From JAGOUU01 sp964609155 (GTDB lineage: Bacteria > Pseudomonadota > Gammaproteobacteria > JAGOUU01): a stretch of 48,317 nucleotides of DNA. Numbering within the stretch: the first letter of the stretch is position 1; each line of letters begins with the position of its first letter. A program made the position numbers and the translations under genes. A model generated the notes under the pieces. It saw only the letters and a program-made list of their open reading frames with translations, was not told where the DNA came from and did not search any database. The stretch is from NCBI GenBank assembly GCA_964609155.1, contig CAZSRF010000013.1, positions 1 to 48,317 on the forward strand. Reading direction: 5' to 3'. Below, one piece after another: positions 8,390-17,116 of this stretch.

Positions 8390-9805
8390 TTGTTTTGTAA
8401 ACTACACGCTCTATTTATAGCTATATTTTCACTTAGCTTAAATAATTATACTTATGGTCTCACGCTTAGCCAATATTTAAAAGAAGTTGCTGCAAATAAT
8501 GAGGCCTATCAATCTTCCGAGCTATTGTCACAAGCTGGCTTTAATCGCTCCAATGAGGGCTCTTTAAGCTTAACTCCAAGTTTTATTGGTAGCACAAGTT
8601 ACATGTCAGATAGTAACTCAGGCTTTAGATCACGCGCCAACTCTCAAATCAGAACTATTAATGAAGACGTTAGAGCTGGTTTTGCTAAAAAATTTAGCAC
8701 TGGAACTGATATAAAACTCGAATATGATGCCTTACACAATGAGATTGACCGTCCAAAACCAAATCCTGATAATACTTCTTGGTACGTCAGACCAATATTA
8801 GGGATCAAACAATCTCTTAGTAGGGATTGGCTAGGTGGTGAAACCAAGGCATTAATAGAATTTAAAAACTCTCAAGCTAAAGCTCAAGGTTATTTAAATA
8901 ATTTTAATAATAAAAAAATGCTTGTAGAAGCTGAAATGGTCTACTGGGATTTAGCTACTGTAGCGGCTAATATTGTTGTTAAGCAAGACTCTGTCACGCG
9001 ATCGTCTAAACTAGCCAAGTGGGCTGATAAACGTAGTAAATCAGGGTTAGGCAATGATTCAGATTTGTTACAGGCGGAATCTTCTTTAGAACAACGTAAA
9101 TTTGAACTTGCTGCTGTGCAAGACTTTTTAAAATCCAAGGTTCGCTTATTCAATGCTTATAGAACATTAAGCTCTGATACCGTACCTGACAATTTAGAGA
9201 GTTTCAATAAATTTAATGTTTCATCTTTACAGCTAAAAAGTACATCTCTCCCTTCTAAACTTCGAGAAGATCTCCATGCCCAATATGAGAATTACTTATC
9301 TGCTAAAGCTAAAGCCAAAGCTTCTACCCAAAGCCTAAAACCAGATTTAAATTTTAATCTAGAATATTATCCATCTGGCAAAGATGCGCATTATACTCAT
9401 ACAAATGGAGCTGTTTGGCGTGGTAGAAATCCTACGATATCAGTAGCATTAGATCTTTCTGTACCACTTGATAGAACACTCATTCGCAATTTAAACGGCG
9501 CATATAAAGCAGAAAGCCATGCTGCAGAATTAGCCTATAGCAGAAAAAAGTTTGAGCTCACCAATGAATGGCAACGATTAACTGAGCAGTTTAATCTTTT
9601 TGCTAAACAATTAACAATTGCTGAAAAAATAGTAGAGACTCAACGTCAAAAACTTAAGAATGAAGAAGACTTACTCCGTAATGGACGAACAACCACATTC
9701 CAAGTCTTGCAATTCGAACAAGATTATTTTAATGCGCAATCTCAGTATTTAGATACAAAAAATAATTTGTTAAAGCTGTCAGCCATGATGAAGCTTTTTG
9801 AATAA
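8390..9805 (+). CDS. TolC-like outer membrane efflux protein (TTG start)
   Basis: A 471-residue outer-membrane efflux channel of the TolC/OEP type. Seen: a signal peptide at about residues 1-23, followed by long amphipathic helices with repeated Ala/Gln/Lys patterns in two halves. The end of the second half has a TolC-like stretch (LRNGRTTTFQVLQFEQDYFNA). No ATG is placed sensibly; the TTG at 8390 has a strong TGGAGGTG just upstream (8378-8385), which decides the start. The next gene, 85 bases on, is an RND pump, so the pair probably forms an efflux or export system. No periplasmic adaptor gene lies between or beside them. Confidence 0.85.
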   Translation: MFCKLHALFIAIFSLSLNNYTYGLTLSQYLKEVAANNEAYQSSELLSQAGFNRSNEGSLSLTPSFIGSTSYMSDSNSGFRSRANSQIRTINEDVRAGFAKKFSTGTDIKLEYDALHNEIDRPKPNPDNTSWYVRPILGIKQSLSRDWLGGETKALIEFKNSQAKAQGYLNNFNNKKMLVEAEMVYWDLATVAANIVVKQDSVTRSSKLAKWADKRSKSGLGNDSDLLQAESSLEQRKFELAAVQDFLKSKVRLFNAYRTLSSDTVPDNLESFNKFNVSSLQLKSTSLPSKLREDLHAQYENYLSAKAKAKASTQSLKPDLNFNLEYYPSGKDAHYTHTNGAVWRGRNPTISVALDLSVPLDRTLIRNLNGAYKAESHAAELAYSRKKFELTNEWQRLTEQFNLFAKQLTIAEKIVETQRQKLKNEEDLLRNGRTTTFQVLQFEQDYFNAQSQYLDTKNNLLKLSAMMKLFE

Positions 9806-9890
9806 GTTTAACTATCTATCTTGTATCTACAAAATGTATTTGTTAACGTGTTGAGTTAAAGGCAATATTTATTCTTTGATATTTAACATT

Positions 9891-12800
9891 ATGTCACTAG
9901 CTGAACTTTCAATTAAAAGACCTGTATTTATTTCATGCCTTGTCACTTTATTACTGGTAGTAGGCTATATCAGTCTTAAAAAAATGCCTGTTAATATGTT
10001 CCCCAATGTTGAGTTTCCTATTGTTAGCGTTTACACAGTCTATCCTGGTGCAGCACCTGCTGAAATTGAAACACAAATTACCAAACTAATTGAAGATGAA
10101 GTCAGCACTGTTCCTAATGTTAAATCTATAAAATCACATAGTACTGAAGGAGCCAGCCAAGTTATTATTGAGTTTAATTTAGGAACTGTTCTTCAAGAAG
10201 CTCAACAAAAAATTCGCGACAAGATAAATAATATCAAAAATGATCTGCCAAATAATGCCAAAGATCCGCTTGTGTTAGTTATGGATCCAGCTGCTCACCC
10301 AATCATGATCCTAGGTTTAACTGGTAACATGGATACCAATAAATTATATGACATAGCTGATAACCAAATTAAAACCAGCATTGAACAAACAAATAATGTT
10401 GGATTAGTAGAAATCCTTGGTGGACGAGAAAAAGAAATTTTCGTCAATCTAGATAGAAAAAAATTAAAGTCACATAACATCTCTGCTACACAAGTATACA
10501 AGCAAATTGGATTAGCAGGTGAGAATACTCCTGTTGGAAAATATTCTAATAATGGCAAAGAAATAATTTTTAGAACCTTAGGTGAGTATAATTCTATAAG
10601 CGACATTAATAACACAGTTGTCAATTTTGTTGGCAACGATATAGCTGTAAAAGTATCAGATGTTGCTGAAGTTAAAGCTGATCTTAAAGATGAACAAAGT
10701 AAAACTTACATTAATAATAAAGATGCAGTGTTTATTTTAGTCTTTCGCCAATCCGGGGCTAACATAGTATCTGTAGTAAAAAATATTAAAAGTAAAATAC
10801 CAGAATTAAATAAAAAATTAACGTTGTCTAATCCCAGTTTAAATTTAAGCATTGTCCGTAATGACGCGAAAATTATTAGCGCAAATATAAGAGACGTTAA
10901 AGAAACCATTATCATCGGAATTATTTTAACCATTATTGTCGTTTATTTTTTCTTAGGGAGCATGCGTTCGACTTTAATCACCGGCCTTGCACTCCCAACA
11001 TCGTTACTTGGCGCTTTTATTTTAATGTATCTGTCTAATTTCTCTATTAATGTCATGTCGCTACTTGCACTTAGCTTAGCTGTTGGATTACTAATAGACG
11101 ATGCCATCGTCGTTCGAGAAAATATTTTTAGGCATATTGAACATGGAGAAACACCTAAAAACGCCTCTATAAAAGGCACAAAAGAAGTCTCACTTGCTGT
11201 AATTGGCACAACATTAACTATATTAGCTGTTTTTGGTCCCGTTGCTTTTTTATATGGTTTAGTAGGTCAATTCTTTAAAGAATTTGGTCTCACTATTTGC
11301 TTTGCCATGGCGATTAGTTTATTTGATGCCTTAACTATAGCTCCGATGTTATCAACATATTTCGCTGGTAAAGTTAAAACCAAATCTGAAATCAAAAAGT
11401 CTAATTTTTTATATTCTATAGTCAGACTACAGGACTGGTTAGAAATAAAATATGTTAATATTTTAAAATATACTCTAAAATACCCTGCTGTAATTTTATT
11501 CAGCAGTTTAATCCTATTTATTGCTAGTATTATTTCTGTAGGTTATTTATCTAAAACTTTTCTACCTGCACAAGATCATGGTGAATTTGGAGTACGATTA
11601 ACTTTAAACCCCGGCGATAATTTAGAAGCCATGGATAAAGTAAGCAAAGATGTTACAAAAATGTTATTAACCATTCCAGAAATAGAGCAAGCGCTAACTA
11701 TTGTAGGAACTCGTGATGGTGCAACCAATAAAGCTACTTTTTATATTTCATTAGTAGATAGCAATAAGCGTAATCTTAACACTACACAGGTTAAACAACT
11801 TGTTGAAAAGAAATTAGCGGCATTTTCTTTTGCTAATCCTTTAGTGACTGAAATAGACCTATTCGGAGCTGGTATGCGGCCTTTTAATTTAAATATCAGC
11901 AGTGCTAATACTGCTGAATTGGAAAAAATTGCTAACCAAGTTTTTGAAAAACTAAAAAATAACCCTAATCTTACCAGTATTGAAATCAGCAGCAGCAATG
12001 GCAAGCCTGAAATTCAAGTTAAACTAGATACCCAAAAAGCAGAAGCTTTAGGTATTTCTAGTAAATTATTAGGAAATGAATTACGAACTCAAATTGACGG
12101 TGCGATAGCCTCTGTTTTACGCAATGGCACAGATGAGACAGATATTAGAATCCGGGTTGCTGATCATCAAAGAGATTTAGCAGCTAATTTTGATAATATT
12201 TATATCCCCAATATCAATAATACTCTTTTAAAGTTATCAACTTTAGCTGCTTTATATACCACCACAGGACCAGCTACAATTAATCGTGAAAACAAAGAAC
12301 GTTATATACAAATCTCTGCAGACATTAATCCTAATGGCTCTGGCATGGCACAAGCGATGAACGATGTAACTAATTTATTCAAAAACGAAATAAAACTACC
12401 TCCTGGTATGAAGTATGATTTTATGGGTCAATCTGAGTCATTTCAGGAGCTTATTGATAATATTATCATCGCATTACTGCTTGGTCTTTTATTTATATAT
12501 TTGGTACTTGCTAGCCTCTATGAATCTTATATAGTACCTATTACTATTATGCTAGTTATTCCTTTAGCATTAGTTGGCGCTTTTTTCAGTTTACTAATAA
12601 CACATCATTCGTTAGATTTATTTTCAATGATTGGTTGTATCATGTTACTAGGCTTAGCAACTAAAAACTCTATTTTATTGGTAGATTATGCTAATCAAAA
12701 GCTTCAAGAAGGTTACACGCGCTATGATGCAATTATTGAAGCTGGTAAAACAAGATTACGCCCTATTCTCATGACTACAGTTGCATTGATTTCAGGAATG

Positions 12801-13001
12801 ATCCCGGTAGCTATAGGCATAAATGAAGCTTCAAAACAAAGAACTAGCATGGGTATTGCTATTATAGGCGGGCTTTTGAGCTCAACTATTTTAACATTAG
12901 TGGTTATTCCTGCAGCTTTTTCTTATATTGACAAAATGCGAGTATGGGGAAGAAAAAAATTGAAATTAGCTGAAAAAAATCAACAAGATATCTACTCTTA
13001 A
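9891..13001 (+). CDS. RND efflux transporter, HAE1/AcrB-like permease
   Basis: An inner-membrane pump of about 1036 residues, the full RND length. Seen: the N-terminal SIKRPVFISCLVTLLL segment, the porter-domain PGAAPAEIETQITKLIEDEV, the proton-relay helix AVGLLIDDAIVVRENIF with adjacent Asp403 and Asp404, and the partner lysine in GLATKNSILLVDYANQ (about Lys925). The protein is internally duplicated, with two large periplasmic loops after TM1 and TM7, as in drug/bile-type pumps rather than metal-type CusA. The ATG at 9891 is chosen; an in-frame TTG lies at 9876. The upstream neighbour is a TolC-like channel but no adaptor (MFP) gene is nearby. Substrate unknown. Confidence 0.92.
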   Translation: MSLAELSIKRPVFISCLVTLLLVVGYISLKKMPVNMFPNVEFPIVSVYTVYPGAAPAEIETQITKLIEDEVSTVPNVKSIKSHSTEGASQVIIEFNLGTVLQEAQQKIRDKINNIKNDLPNNAKDPLVLVMDPAAHPIMILGLTGNMDTNKLYDIADNQIKTSIEQTNNVGLVEILGGREKEIFVNLDRKKLKSHNISATQVYKQIGLAGENTPVGKYSNNGKEIIFRTLGEYNSISDINNTVVNFVGNDIAVKVSDVAEVKADLKDEQSKTYINNKDAVFILVFRQSGANIVSVVKNIKSKIPELNKKLTLSNPSLNLSIVRNDAKIISANIRDVKETIIIGIILTIIVVYFFLGSMRSTLITGLALPTSLLGAFILMYLSNFSINVMSLLALSLAVGLLIDDAIVVRENIFRHIEHGETPKNASIKGTKEVSLAVIGTTLTILAVFGPVAFLYGLVGQFFKEFGLTICFAMAISLFDALTIAPMLSTYFAGKVKTKSEIKKSNFLYSIVRLQDWLEIKYVNILKYTLKYPAVILFSSLILFIASIISVGYLSKTFLPAQDHGEFGVRLTLNPGDNLEAMDKVSKDVTKMLLTIPEIEQALTIVGTRDGATNKATFYISLVDSNKRNLNTTQVKQLVEKKLAAFSFANPLVTEIDLFGAGMRPFNLNISSANTAELEKIANQVFEKLKNNPNLTSIEISSSNGKPEIQVKLDTQKAEALGISSKLLGNELRTQIDGAIASVLRNGTDETDIRIRVADHQRDLAANFDNIYIPNINNTLLKLSTLAALYTTTGPATINRENKERYIQISADINPNGSGMAQAMNDVTNLFKNEIKLPPGMKYDFMGQSESFQELIDNIIIALLLGLLFIYLVLASLYESYIVPITIMLVIPLALVGAFFSLLITHHSLDLFSMIGCIMLLGLATKNSILLVDYANQKLQEGYTRYDAIIEAGKTRLRPILMTTVALISGMIPVAIGINEASKQRTSMGIAIIGGLLSSTILTLVVIPAAFSYIDKMRVWGRKKLKLAEKNQQDIYS

Positions 13002-13069
13002 GAAGTTATATTAATTTTGTATTACCTGTATTATAATACTTAACAAATATATACTAGATATCTGAGATT

Positions 13070-13312
13070 ATGGCTAAAAAAATCAAAGAGCCCAGTTCAC
13101 AAGATTTTGAGAAAACAATCAAAAGCCTTGAAGATATTATATCAAAAATGGAATCTGGCAAACTAACGCTTGAAGAAAGTATTAATTCTTTTGAAACAGG
13201 TGTACGCTTAACCAATCAATGTCGTTCTATACTAGAACAAGCACAACAAAAGATTCAAATACTTATGTGCGACCAAGAAAAAAAGTATGAAGATTTTAAT
13301 TTGTCTGAATAA
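13070..13312 (+). CDS. xseB: Exodeoxyribonuclease VII small subunit
   Basis: An 80-residue helical protein matching XseB, the small subunit of exonuclease VII, which degrades single-stranded DNA and acts in mismatch repair and damage processing. Seen: FEKTIKSLEDIISKMESGKL followed by TLEESINSFETGVRLTNQC, the conserved two-helix hairpin, then a helical tail. It is 24 bases upstream of ispA, and xseB-ispA is a common gammaproteobacterial order (often followed by dxs, which is absent here). The large subunit XseA is not in the window. Confidence 0.93.
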   Translation: MAKKIKEPSSQDFEKTIKSLEDIISKMESGKLTLEESINSFETGVRLTNQCRSILEQAQQKIQILMCDQEKKYEDFNLSE

Positions 13313-13336
13313 TCTTGAACTTTACACACGTATATA

Positions 13337-14296
13337 ATGCCTCAACCATTAGCTGACAATAAATTGAATATTAAAGATTACCTTAAAGATATTCAAAATT
13401 CTTTTAATAATAAATTTTCAAAATTACCGCAGACTCACCCAGCTCTTTGCCAAACATTGCAAGAAGCCATGAGCTACGTATTAGTAACTGATGCTAAGCG
13501 ACTGCGTCCTGCCCTACTCTATGCTACTTTTGCATCCCTTACGACTTTTAAAACTCTAGATGCTTCTATTCAAACAAATTCAGAATTACTCTTGAATCGT
13601 GCAGCTTTAGCCATAGAGCTAATTCATACTTATTCTTTGGTACACGATGATCTACCTGCCATGGACAACGATGACTATCGCCGTGGTAAGTTAACTTGTC
13701 ATAAAAAATTTAGTGAAGCAACCGCTATTTTAGTAGGAGACTGCTTACAAACTTTAGCCTTTGAATTGTTATCACAATCTATTGCTGAGAACACTAATTC
13801 AAACTATTCACCAGATAACCCAGATAACCCAATATTATCCAAACAGCTGCAAATTATAAATCTCTTAAGCCGCGCTGCAGGCTCTCAAGGAATGGTAGGA
13901 GGACAAAGCTTAGAGCTTAGTACGACAGACTATAATTTAAAGCTTTTGAATAAAATCCACTTAAATAAAACAGGCAAACTTATTGCCTGTTGCCTACAAA
14001 TCGGTGCAATTTTAGCTGATTGTAATGATACAAATTATAGTTTAATCGAGACTCTAGGAACACAATTAGGATTAATTTATCAGATACAGGATGATATTTT
14101 TGACTATAATCCTGCAACCAAATTAGACCTGTCTAACCGCCAATATTGTTATGTATCTATCTTGGGTTTAGATCAAACAGACGAAATTTTAACCGATCTG
14201 ATTCATAAGTGCAAAAGTTTACTAACTAAATTAAATCTTGATGAAAATTCCATCTTATCAAAAATAGTATCTAATATATTTATTCGAAAACTATAA
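13337..14296 (+). CDS. ispA: Polyprenyl synthetase, farnesyl diphosphate synthase type
   Basis: A 319-residue prenyltransferase that condenses isopentenyl and dimethylallyl/geranyl diphosphates, probably to farnesyl diphosphate. Seen: the first Asp-rich site in LVHDDLPAMDNDDYRRGK, GSQGMVGGQSLE, and the second Asp-rich site QIQDDIFDY. After the second site the usual GDT..LGK stretch is shortened and altered (NPATKLDLSNRQY), and the C-terminus is slightly divergent. Its product would feed CyoE haem O synthesis, UppP-recycled undecaprenyl carriers and quinones. It is co-directional with xseB. GGPP-type specificity cannot be excluded. Confidence 0.9.
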   Translation: MPQPLADNKLNIKDYLKDIQNSFNNKFSKLPQTHPALCQTLQEAMSYVLVTDAKRLRPALLYATFASLTTFKTLDASIQTNSELLLNRAALAIELIHTYSLVHDDLPAMDNDDYRRGKLTCHKKFSEATAILVGDCLQTLAFELLSQSIAENTNSNYSPDNPDNPILSKQLQIINLLSRAAGSQGMVGGQSLELSTTDYNLKLLNKIHLNKTGKLIACCLQIGAILADCNDTNYSLIETLGTQLGLIYQIQDDIFDYNPATKLDLSNRQYCYVSILGLDQTDEILTDLIHKCKSLLTKLNLDENSILSKIVSNIFIRKL

Positions 14297-14355
14297 GATA
14301 AGCACTATATGAATAAACCTCTTGATACCAAATGATCCTAGAAATGATCTTAAGA

Positions 14356-14378
14356 AAGCCTAGTAATACTCTAGGCTT
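14356..14378. terminator. Hairpin between ispA and queD
   Basis: An 8-base perfect inverted repeat (AAGCCTAG / CTAGGCTT) with a 7-base loop lies 60 bases after ispA. No clear T-run follows, so it is a weak candidate for ispA transcription end. Confidence 0.4.
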
Positions 14379-14383
14379 ATTGA

Positions 14384-14389
14384 TATAAT
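14384..14389 (+). promoter_or_regulatory. Possible -10 element of queD
   Basis: A perfect TATAAT lies 28 bases before the queD ATG and just after the ispA hairpin. The -35 region (about 14361-14366, TAGTAA) is poor, so support is mainly the -10 and its location. Confidence 0.4.
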
Positions 14390-14417
14390 CACATACCCAT
14401 TTTATTGATTTTGATAT

Positions 14418-14804
14418 ATGGCAAAATACACCGTTAACCAAATCTGCTATTTTAGTGCTGCTCATATTCTCAGAGGTTACCCTGCCGGGTGTGAGCGCTT
14501 ACATGGCCATAACTATAAAATTATTATCGAGGTTTGTGCCAGTAAGCTTGATCATCTTGGAATGGTTCTAGATTATGTAGTAATACAAAATATAGCCAAC
14601 AAGCATATTAATGTCCTCGATCATCAATATATTAATAATATCCCACCCTTTGATGCAGAACAAAACCCTACGGCAGAAAACATTGCAGCTTGGTTATTTC
14701 ATAAGATTGCTCCTGATATCAATGATTCTAGGGTGAGTCTTGCATCAATTACAATCTGGGAAACAGATCACAATTGCGTCAAATACCAATTAGAAGATGA
14801 ATAA
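14418..14804 (+). CDS. queD: 6-carboxytetrahydropterin synthase QueD
   Basis: A 128-residue PTPS/QueD-family enzyme converting dihydroneopterin triphosphate to 6-carboxytetrahydropterin in queuosine synthesis. Seen: FSAAHILRGYPAG, the catalytic Cys and zinc histidines in CERLHGHNY (the CxxxHGH spacing typical of QueD), MVLDY, LDHQYINN, PTAENIAAWLF, and a late WETDHNCVKY carrying the conserved Glu. Length is normal. Its 3' end overlaps or abuts folE2, whose product family makes the QueD substrate from GTP. The overlap implies translational coupling of the two steps. Confidence 0.94.
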   Translation: MAKYTVNQICYFSAAHILRGYPAGCERLHGHNYKIIIEVCASKLDHLGMVLDYVVIQNIANKHINVLDHQYINNIPPFDAEQNPTAENIAAWLFHKIAPDINDSRVSLASITIWETDHNCVKYQLEDE

Positions 14805-15633
14805 TATGACAGAAACTACTGTAGATAACTGCTGTGCAACTTTAGAAAATACAGAAACTATTGCTGACGTCCAAAGTTCTGCTGATCTGCGCCAATTAGC
14901 TATCAATAAAGTTGGGATTAAAAATATTAGGCATCCTGTAGCTATTAGAGATCGCAGTGGCGGTAACCAGCATACTATCGCTAATTTTATTATGACAGTG
15001 AACCTTCCGCATAATTTCAAAGGAACTCACATGTCCAGATTTGTGGAAATCTTAAATAATTATGAACGTGAAATAAGCGTTACAACTTTTAAAGAAATTC
15101 TGAAAAATATGACCCTCAAACTAGAAGCACAAGCGGGCCATATAGAAATGCATTTCCCCTACTTTATTAATAAACAAGCACCTATTACCAAAGTTGCAAG
15201 TTTAATGGACTATGAAGTAGCTTTTATGGCCGACTTTATTGATAATCAGATTAATATGTGGGTCAAAGTTATTGTTCCTGTTACTAGTCTTTGCCCCTGC
15301 TCTAAAAAAATTTCTAATTATGGTGCTCATAATCAACGCTCACATGTAACTGTTACAGTACTAATAAATCATTTTGTTTGGATAGAAGAAATCATTGAAC
15401 TTGTAGAAAAACAAGCCTCTTGTGAACTATACGGACTATTAAAGCGCCCAGATGAAAAGTATGTCACTGAAAAAGCTTATGATAACCCTAAATTTGTTGA
15501 AGATATGGTTAGAGATATTGCAGCGTGCTTAAATAAAGACGATAGAATTACCGCTTACAAAGTAGAATCTGAAAATTTTGAGTCTATTCATAATCATTCT
15601 GCTTATGCTATGATCGAACATAACAAATCATAG
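14797..15633 (+). CDS. folE2: GTP cyclohydrolase IB (FolE2)
   Basis: A 278-residue GTP cyclohydrolase of the FolE2 (type IB, COG1469) family, which opens GTP to 7,8-dihydroneopterin triphosphate for folate and queuosine. Seen: an N-terminal DLRQLAINKVGIKNIRHP, SGGNQHTIANFIMTVNLP, KGTHMSRFVEIL, the metal-site Cys in CPCSKKISNYGAHNQRSHV, and the C-terminal NHSAYAMIEH. The ATG at 14797 overlaps queD by eight bases; a second ATG at 14806 is also possible. Type IB enzymes use Mn or other metals and often serve when zinc is scarce. Whether a type IA folE exists elsewhere cannot be seen. Confidence 0.94.
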   Translation: MNNMTETTVDNCCATLENTETIADVQSSADLRQLAINKVGIKNIRHPVAIRDRSGGNQHTIANFIMTVNLPHNFKGTHMSRFVEILNNYEREISVTTFKEILKNMTLKLEAQAGHIEMHFPYFINKQAPITKVASLMDYEVAFMADFIDNQINMWVKVIVPVTSLCPCSKKISNYGAHNQRSHVTVTVLINHFVWIEEIIELVEKQASCELYGLLKRPDEKYVTEKAYDNPKFVEDMVRDIAACLNKDDRITAYKVESENFESIHNHSAYAMIEHNKS

Positions 15634-15748
15634 AAAATCCTTGACCAACTGATAATAAGCTTTTTATAGTTTATGCTCTGCCATTGCTAACCGCTTCATT
15701 TTTGTCAATATAGCTATTTTTTTTCGTCCACAAAATCTTCCAAATTAA

Positions 15749-15781
15749 TTAAGCTACAGTTAAGCCACAGGGATATATAAT
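15749..15781 (+). promoter_or_regulatory. TTAA-N7-TTAA direct repeat upstream of a -10, before the PARG gene
   Basis: TTAA at 15749-15752 and 15760-15763 are 11 bases apart. A perfect TATAAT (15776-15781) follows after 12 bases, and the gene starts 41 bases later. No good -35 is present. This geometry, two half-sites one helical turn apart overlapping the -35 position, is typical of OmpR-family activators such as PhoP and PmrA. The regulator is inferred. Confidence 0.4.
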
Positions 15782-15821
15782 TACAACATATCTTAAAACT
15801 ATTACAATGAATTAATAAATT

Positions 15822-17078
15822 ATGCCATTACGAAAACCTACGGCCCCCAGTCGCGATTCCCACACTCAACATGCAAAAAGAATACGAGTTCTGCTGGATA
15901 CATTGCATCTATTTTCAGATAAAAAATTTGCTGATGAAACAGCTAAGCAAGCCGCAGCTAATCTTGCACGTTGGAAACAGGGAGTTATCGAAAGACCAGG
16001 GCCTCAACAAGTCCAAGTTATAAACGGTGATTGGGGGGTAGTAACCCAGGAACTTACCAGGATGCACGGCGAAACCTTTGCTGTTTTAAATATGGCTAAT
16101 GCTTATACACCTGGTGGAGGTTGTGATGAAGGCTTGATTGCCCAAGAAGAAAACATGTACAGACGTAGTGACTGCAGGCTAAAAGTTCCCGATCGTGAGA
16201 TTGCTACTGATCGTAGAAGTTATACTCCTGCTGCCACAGACTTAGTTAACGGTAAAGATGGACTAGTAGCTTTTGATGAAACATCTAGATATTGCATCAA
16301 AGGACCTGAAGTCGGGAATCAGGGTGATGGATATGCTAGGCTTGCTCAAGATGAGATTTTTCCTTTCTATGAGCTTCGCTCAGCAGCGCAAGATCTGCGA
16401 CCACGCTTTGCTGGTAGCCCAGATAAAGAATTTGACGAGGATATGGCTAGACGAAAAATTGCTGCGCAGCTTCAAACTCTAATCAAATACGGACAGCGAC
16501 ATGTGGTTTTAAGTGCATTTGGTTGTGGTGCATTCAAAAATCCACCAGACGTTATAGCTCGACTATACAGAGAAGAATTAGCAAAACGTGCACAGCATTT
16601 TGATGTGGTTGCTTTTGCAATTTATGACCCAGGATATGGCCCTAGGGGTAATGAAGCTATTTTTCGCAAAGAATTTGAGAGATATCCAGTTGTACTTGGC
16701 CAACGTCATACACCCGCTGTAACTCCTGTAGCCCTACCAAAGGCACCGCAACCATCCTTAGCTAAACCCAATAGCTTTAAAAAAGGCATAATAATGACAT
16801 TAGGAGCAACTTTAGCAGTTGGAGCAGCGCTTTATTTCTTAGCACCTCTGTGGTTAACTGTGCTAGCAGTAGCAGCGATAGCCCTGATCGGTTTAGTTAT
16901 TTCCACGGCCTACTATAACCAAGCTGCAAAAAAAACAATTGATTATGTAAATCCACATATGCCACCATACGCCCCCAAAGGAGCAAGATCTAGTATGACT
17001 TGCGAGATAGAACCTAGTATAGAACCTGATATAAACCCTTCCCCAGCAGCCTCACCTGGCAGAGCACGGTTAAGATAA
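15822..17078 (+). CDS. Bacterial-type poly(ADP-ribose) glycohydrolase with C-terminal membrane hairpin
   Basis: A 418-residue protein with an N-terminal microbial-type PARG/macrodomain (DUF2263/TIGR02452-like). Seen: VQVINGDWGVV, NMANAYTPGGG (residues 90-100), then QEE at 108-110, giving the GGG-x7-QEE catalytic signature, and a later VVLSAFGCGAFKNPP with AIYDPGYG. The family removes ADP-ribose from proteins. Residues about 322-365 form two hydrophobic segments with a short turn; the tail is Pro/Ser-rich and ends RARLR. Such a hairpin is not part of the normal PARG fold and suggests anchoring in a membrane. No ADP-ribosyltransferase is adjacent. A tail-to-tail partner follows at 17117. The enzyme family is well supported; action on host ADP-ribosylation is inference. 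Confidence 0.8.
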   Translation: MPLRKPTAPSRDSHTQHAKRIRVLLDTLHLFSDKKFADETAKQAAANLARWKQGVIERPGPQQVQVINGDWGVVTQELTRMHGETFAVLNMANAYTPGGGCDEGLIAQEENMYRRSDCRLKVPDREIATDRRSYTPAATDLVNGKDGLVAFDETSRYCIKGPEVGNQGDGYARLAQDEIFPFYELRSAAQDLRPRFAGSPDKEFDEDMARRKIAAQLQTLIKYGQRHVVLSAFGCGAFKNPPDVIARLYREELAKRAQHFDVVAFAIYDPGYGPRGNEAIFRKEFERYPVVLGQRHTPAVTPVALPKAPQPSLAKPNSFKKGIIMTLGATLAVGAALYFLAPLWLTVLAVAAIALIGLVISTAYYNQAAKKTIDYVNPHMPPYAPKGARSSMTCEIEPSIEPDINPSPAASPGRARLR

Positions 17079-17116
17079 CTTCGATCAGTACTTATGAACA
17101 AAGTCTGCAGCTGATA

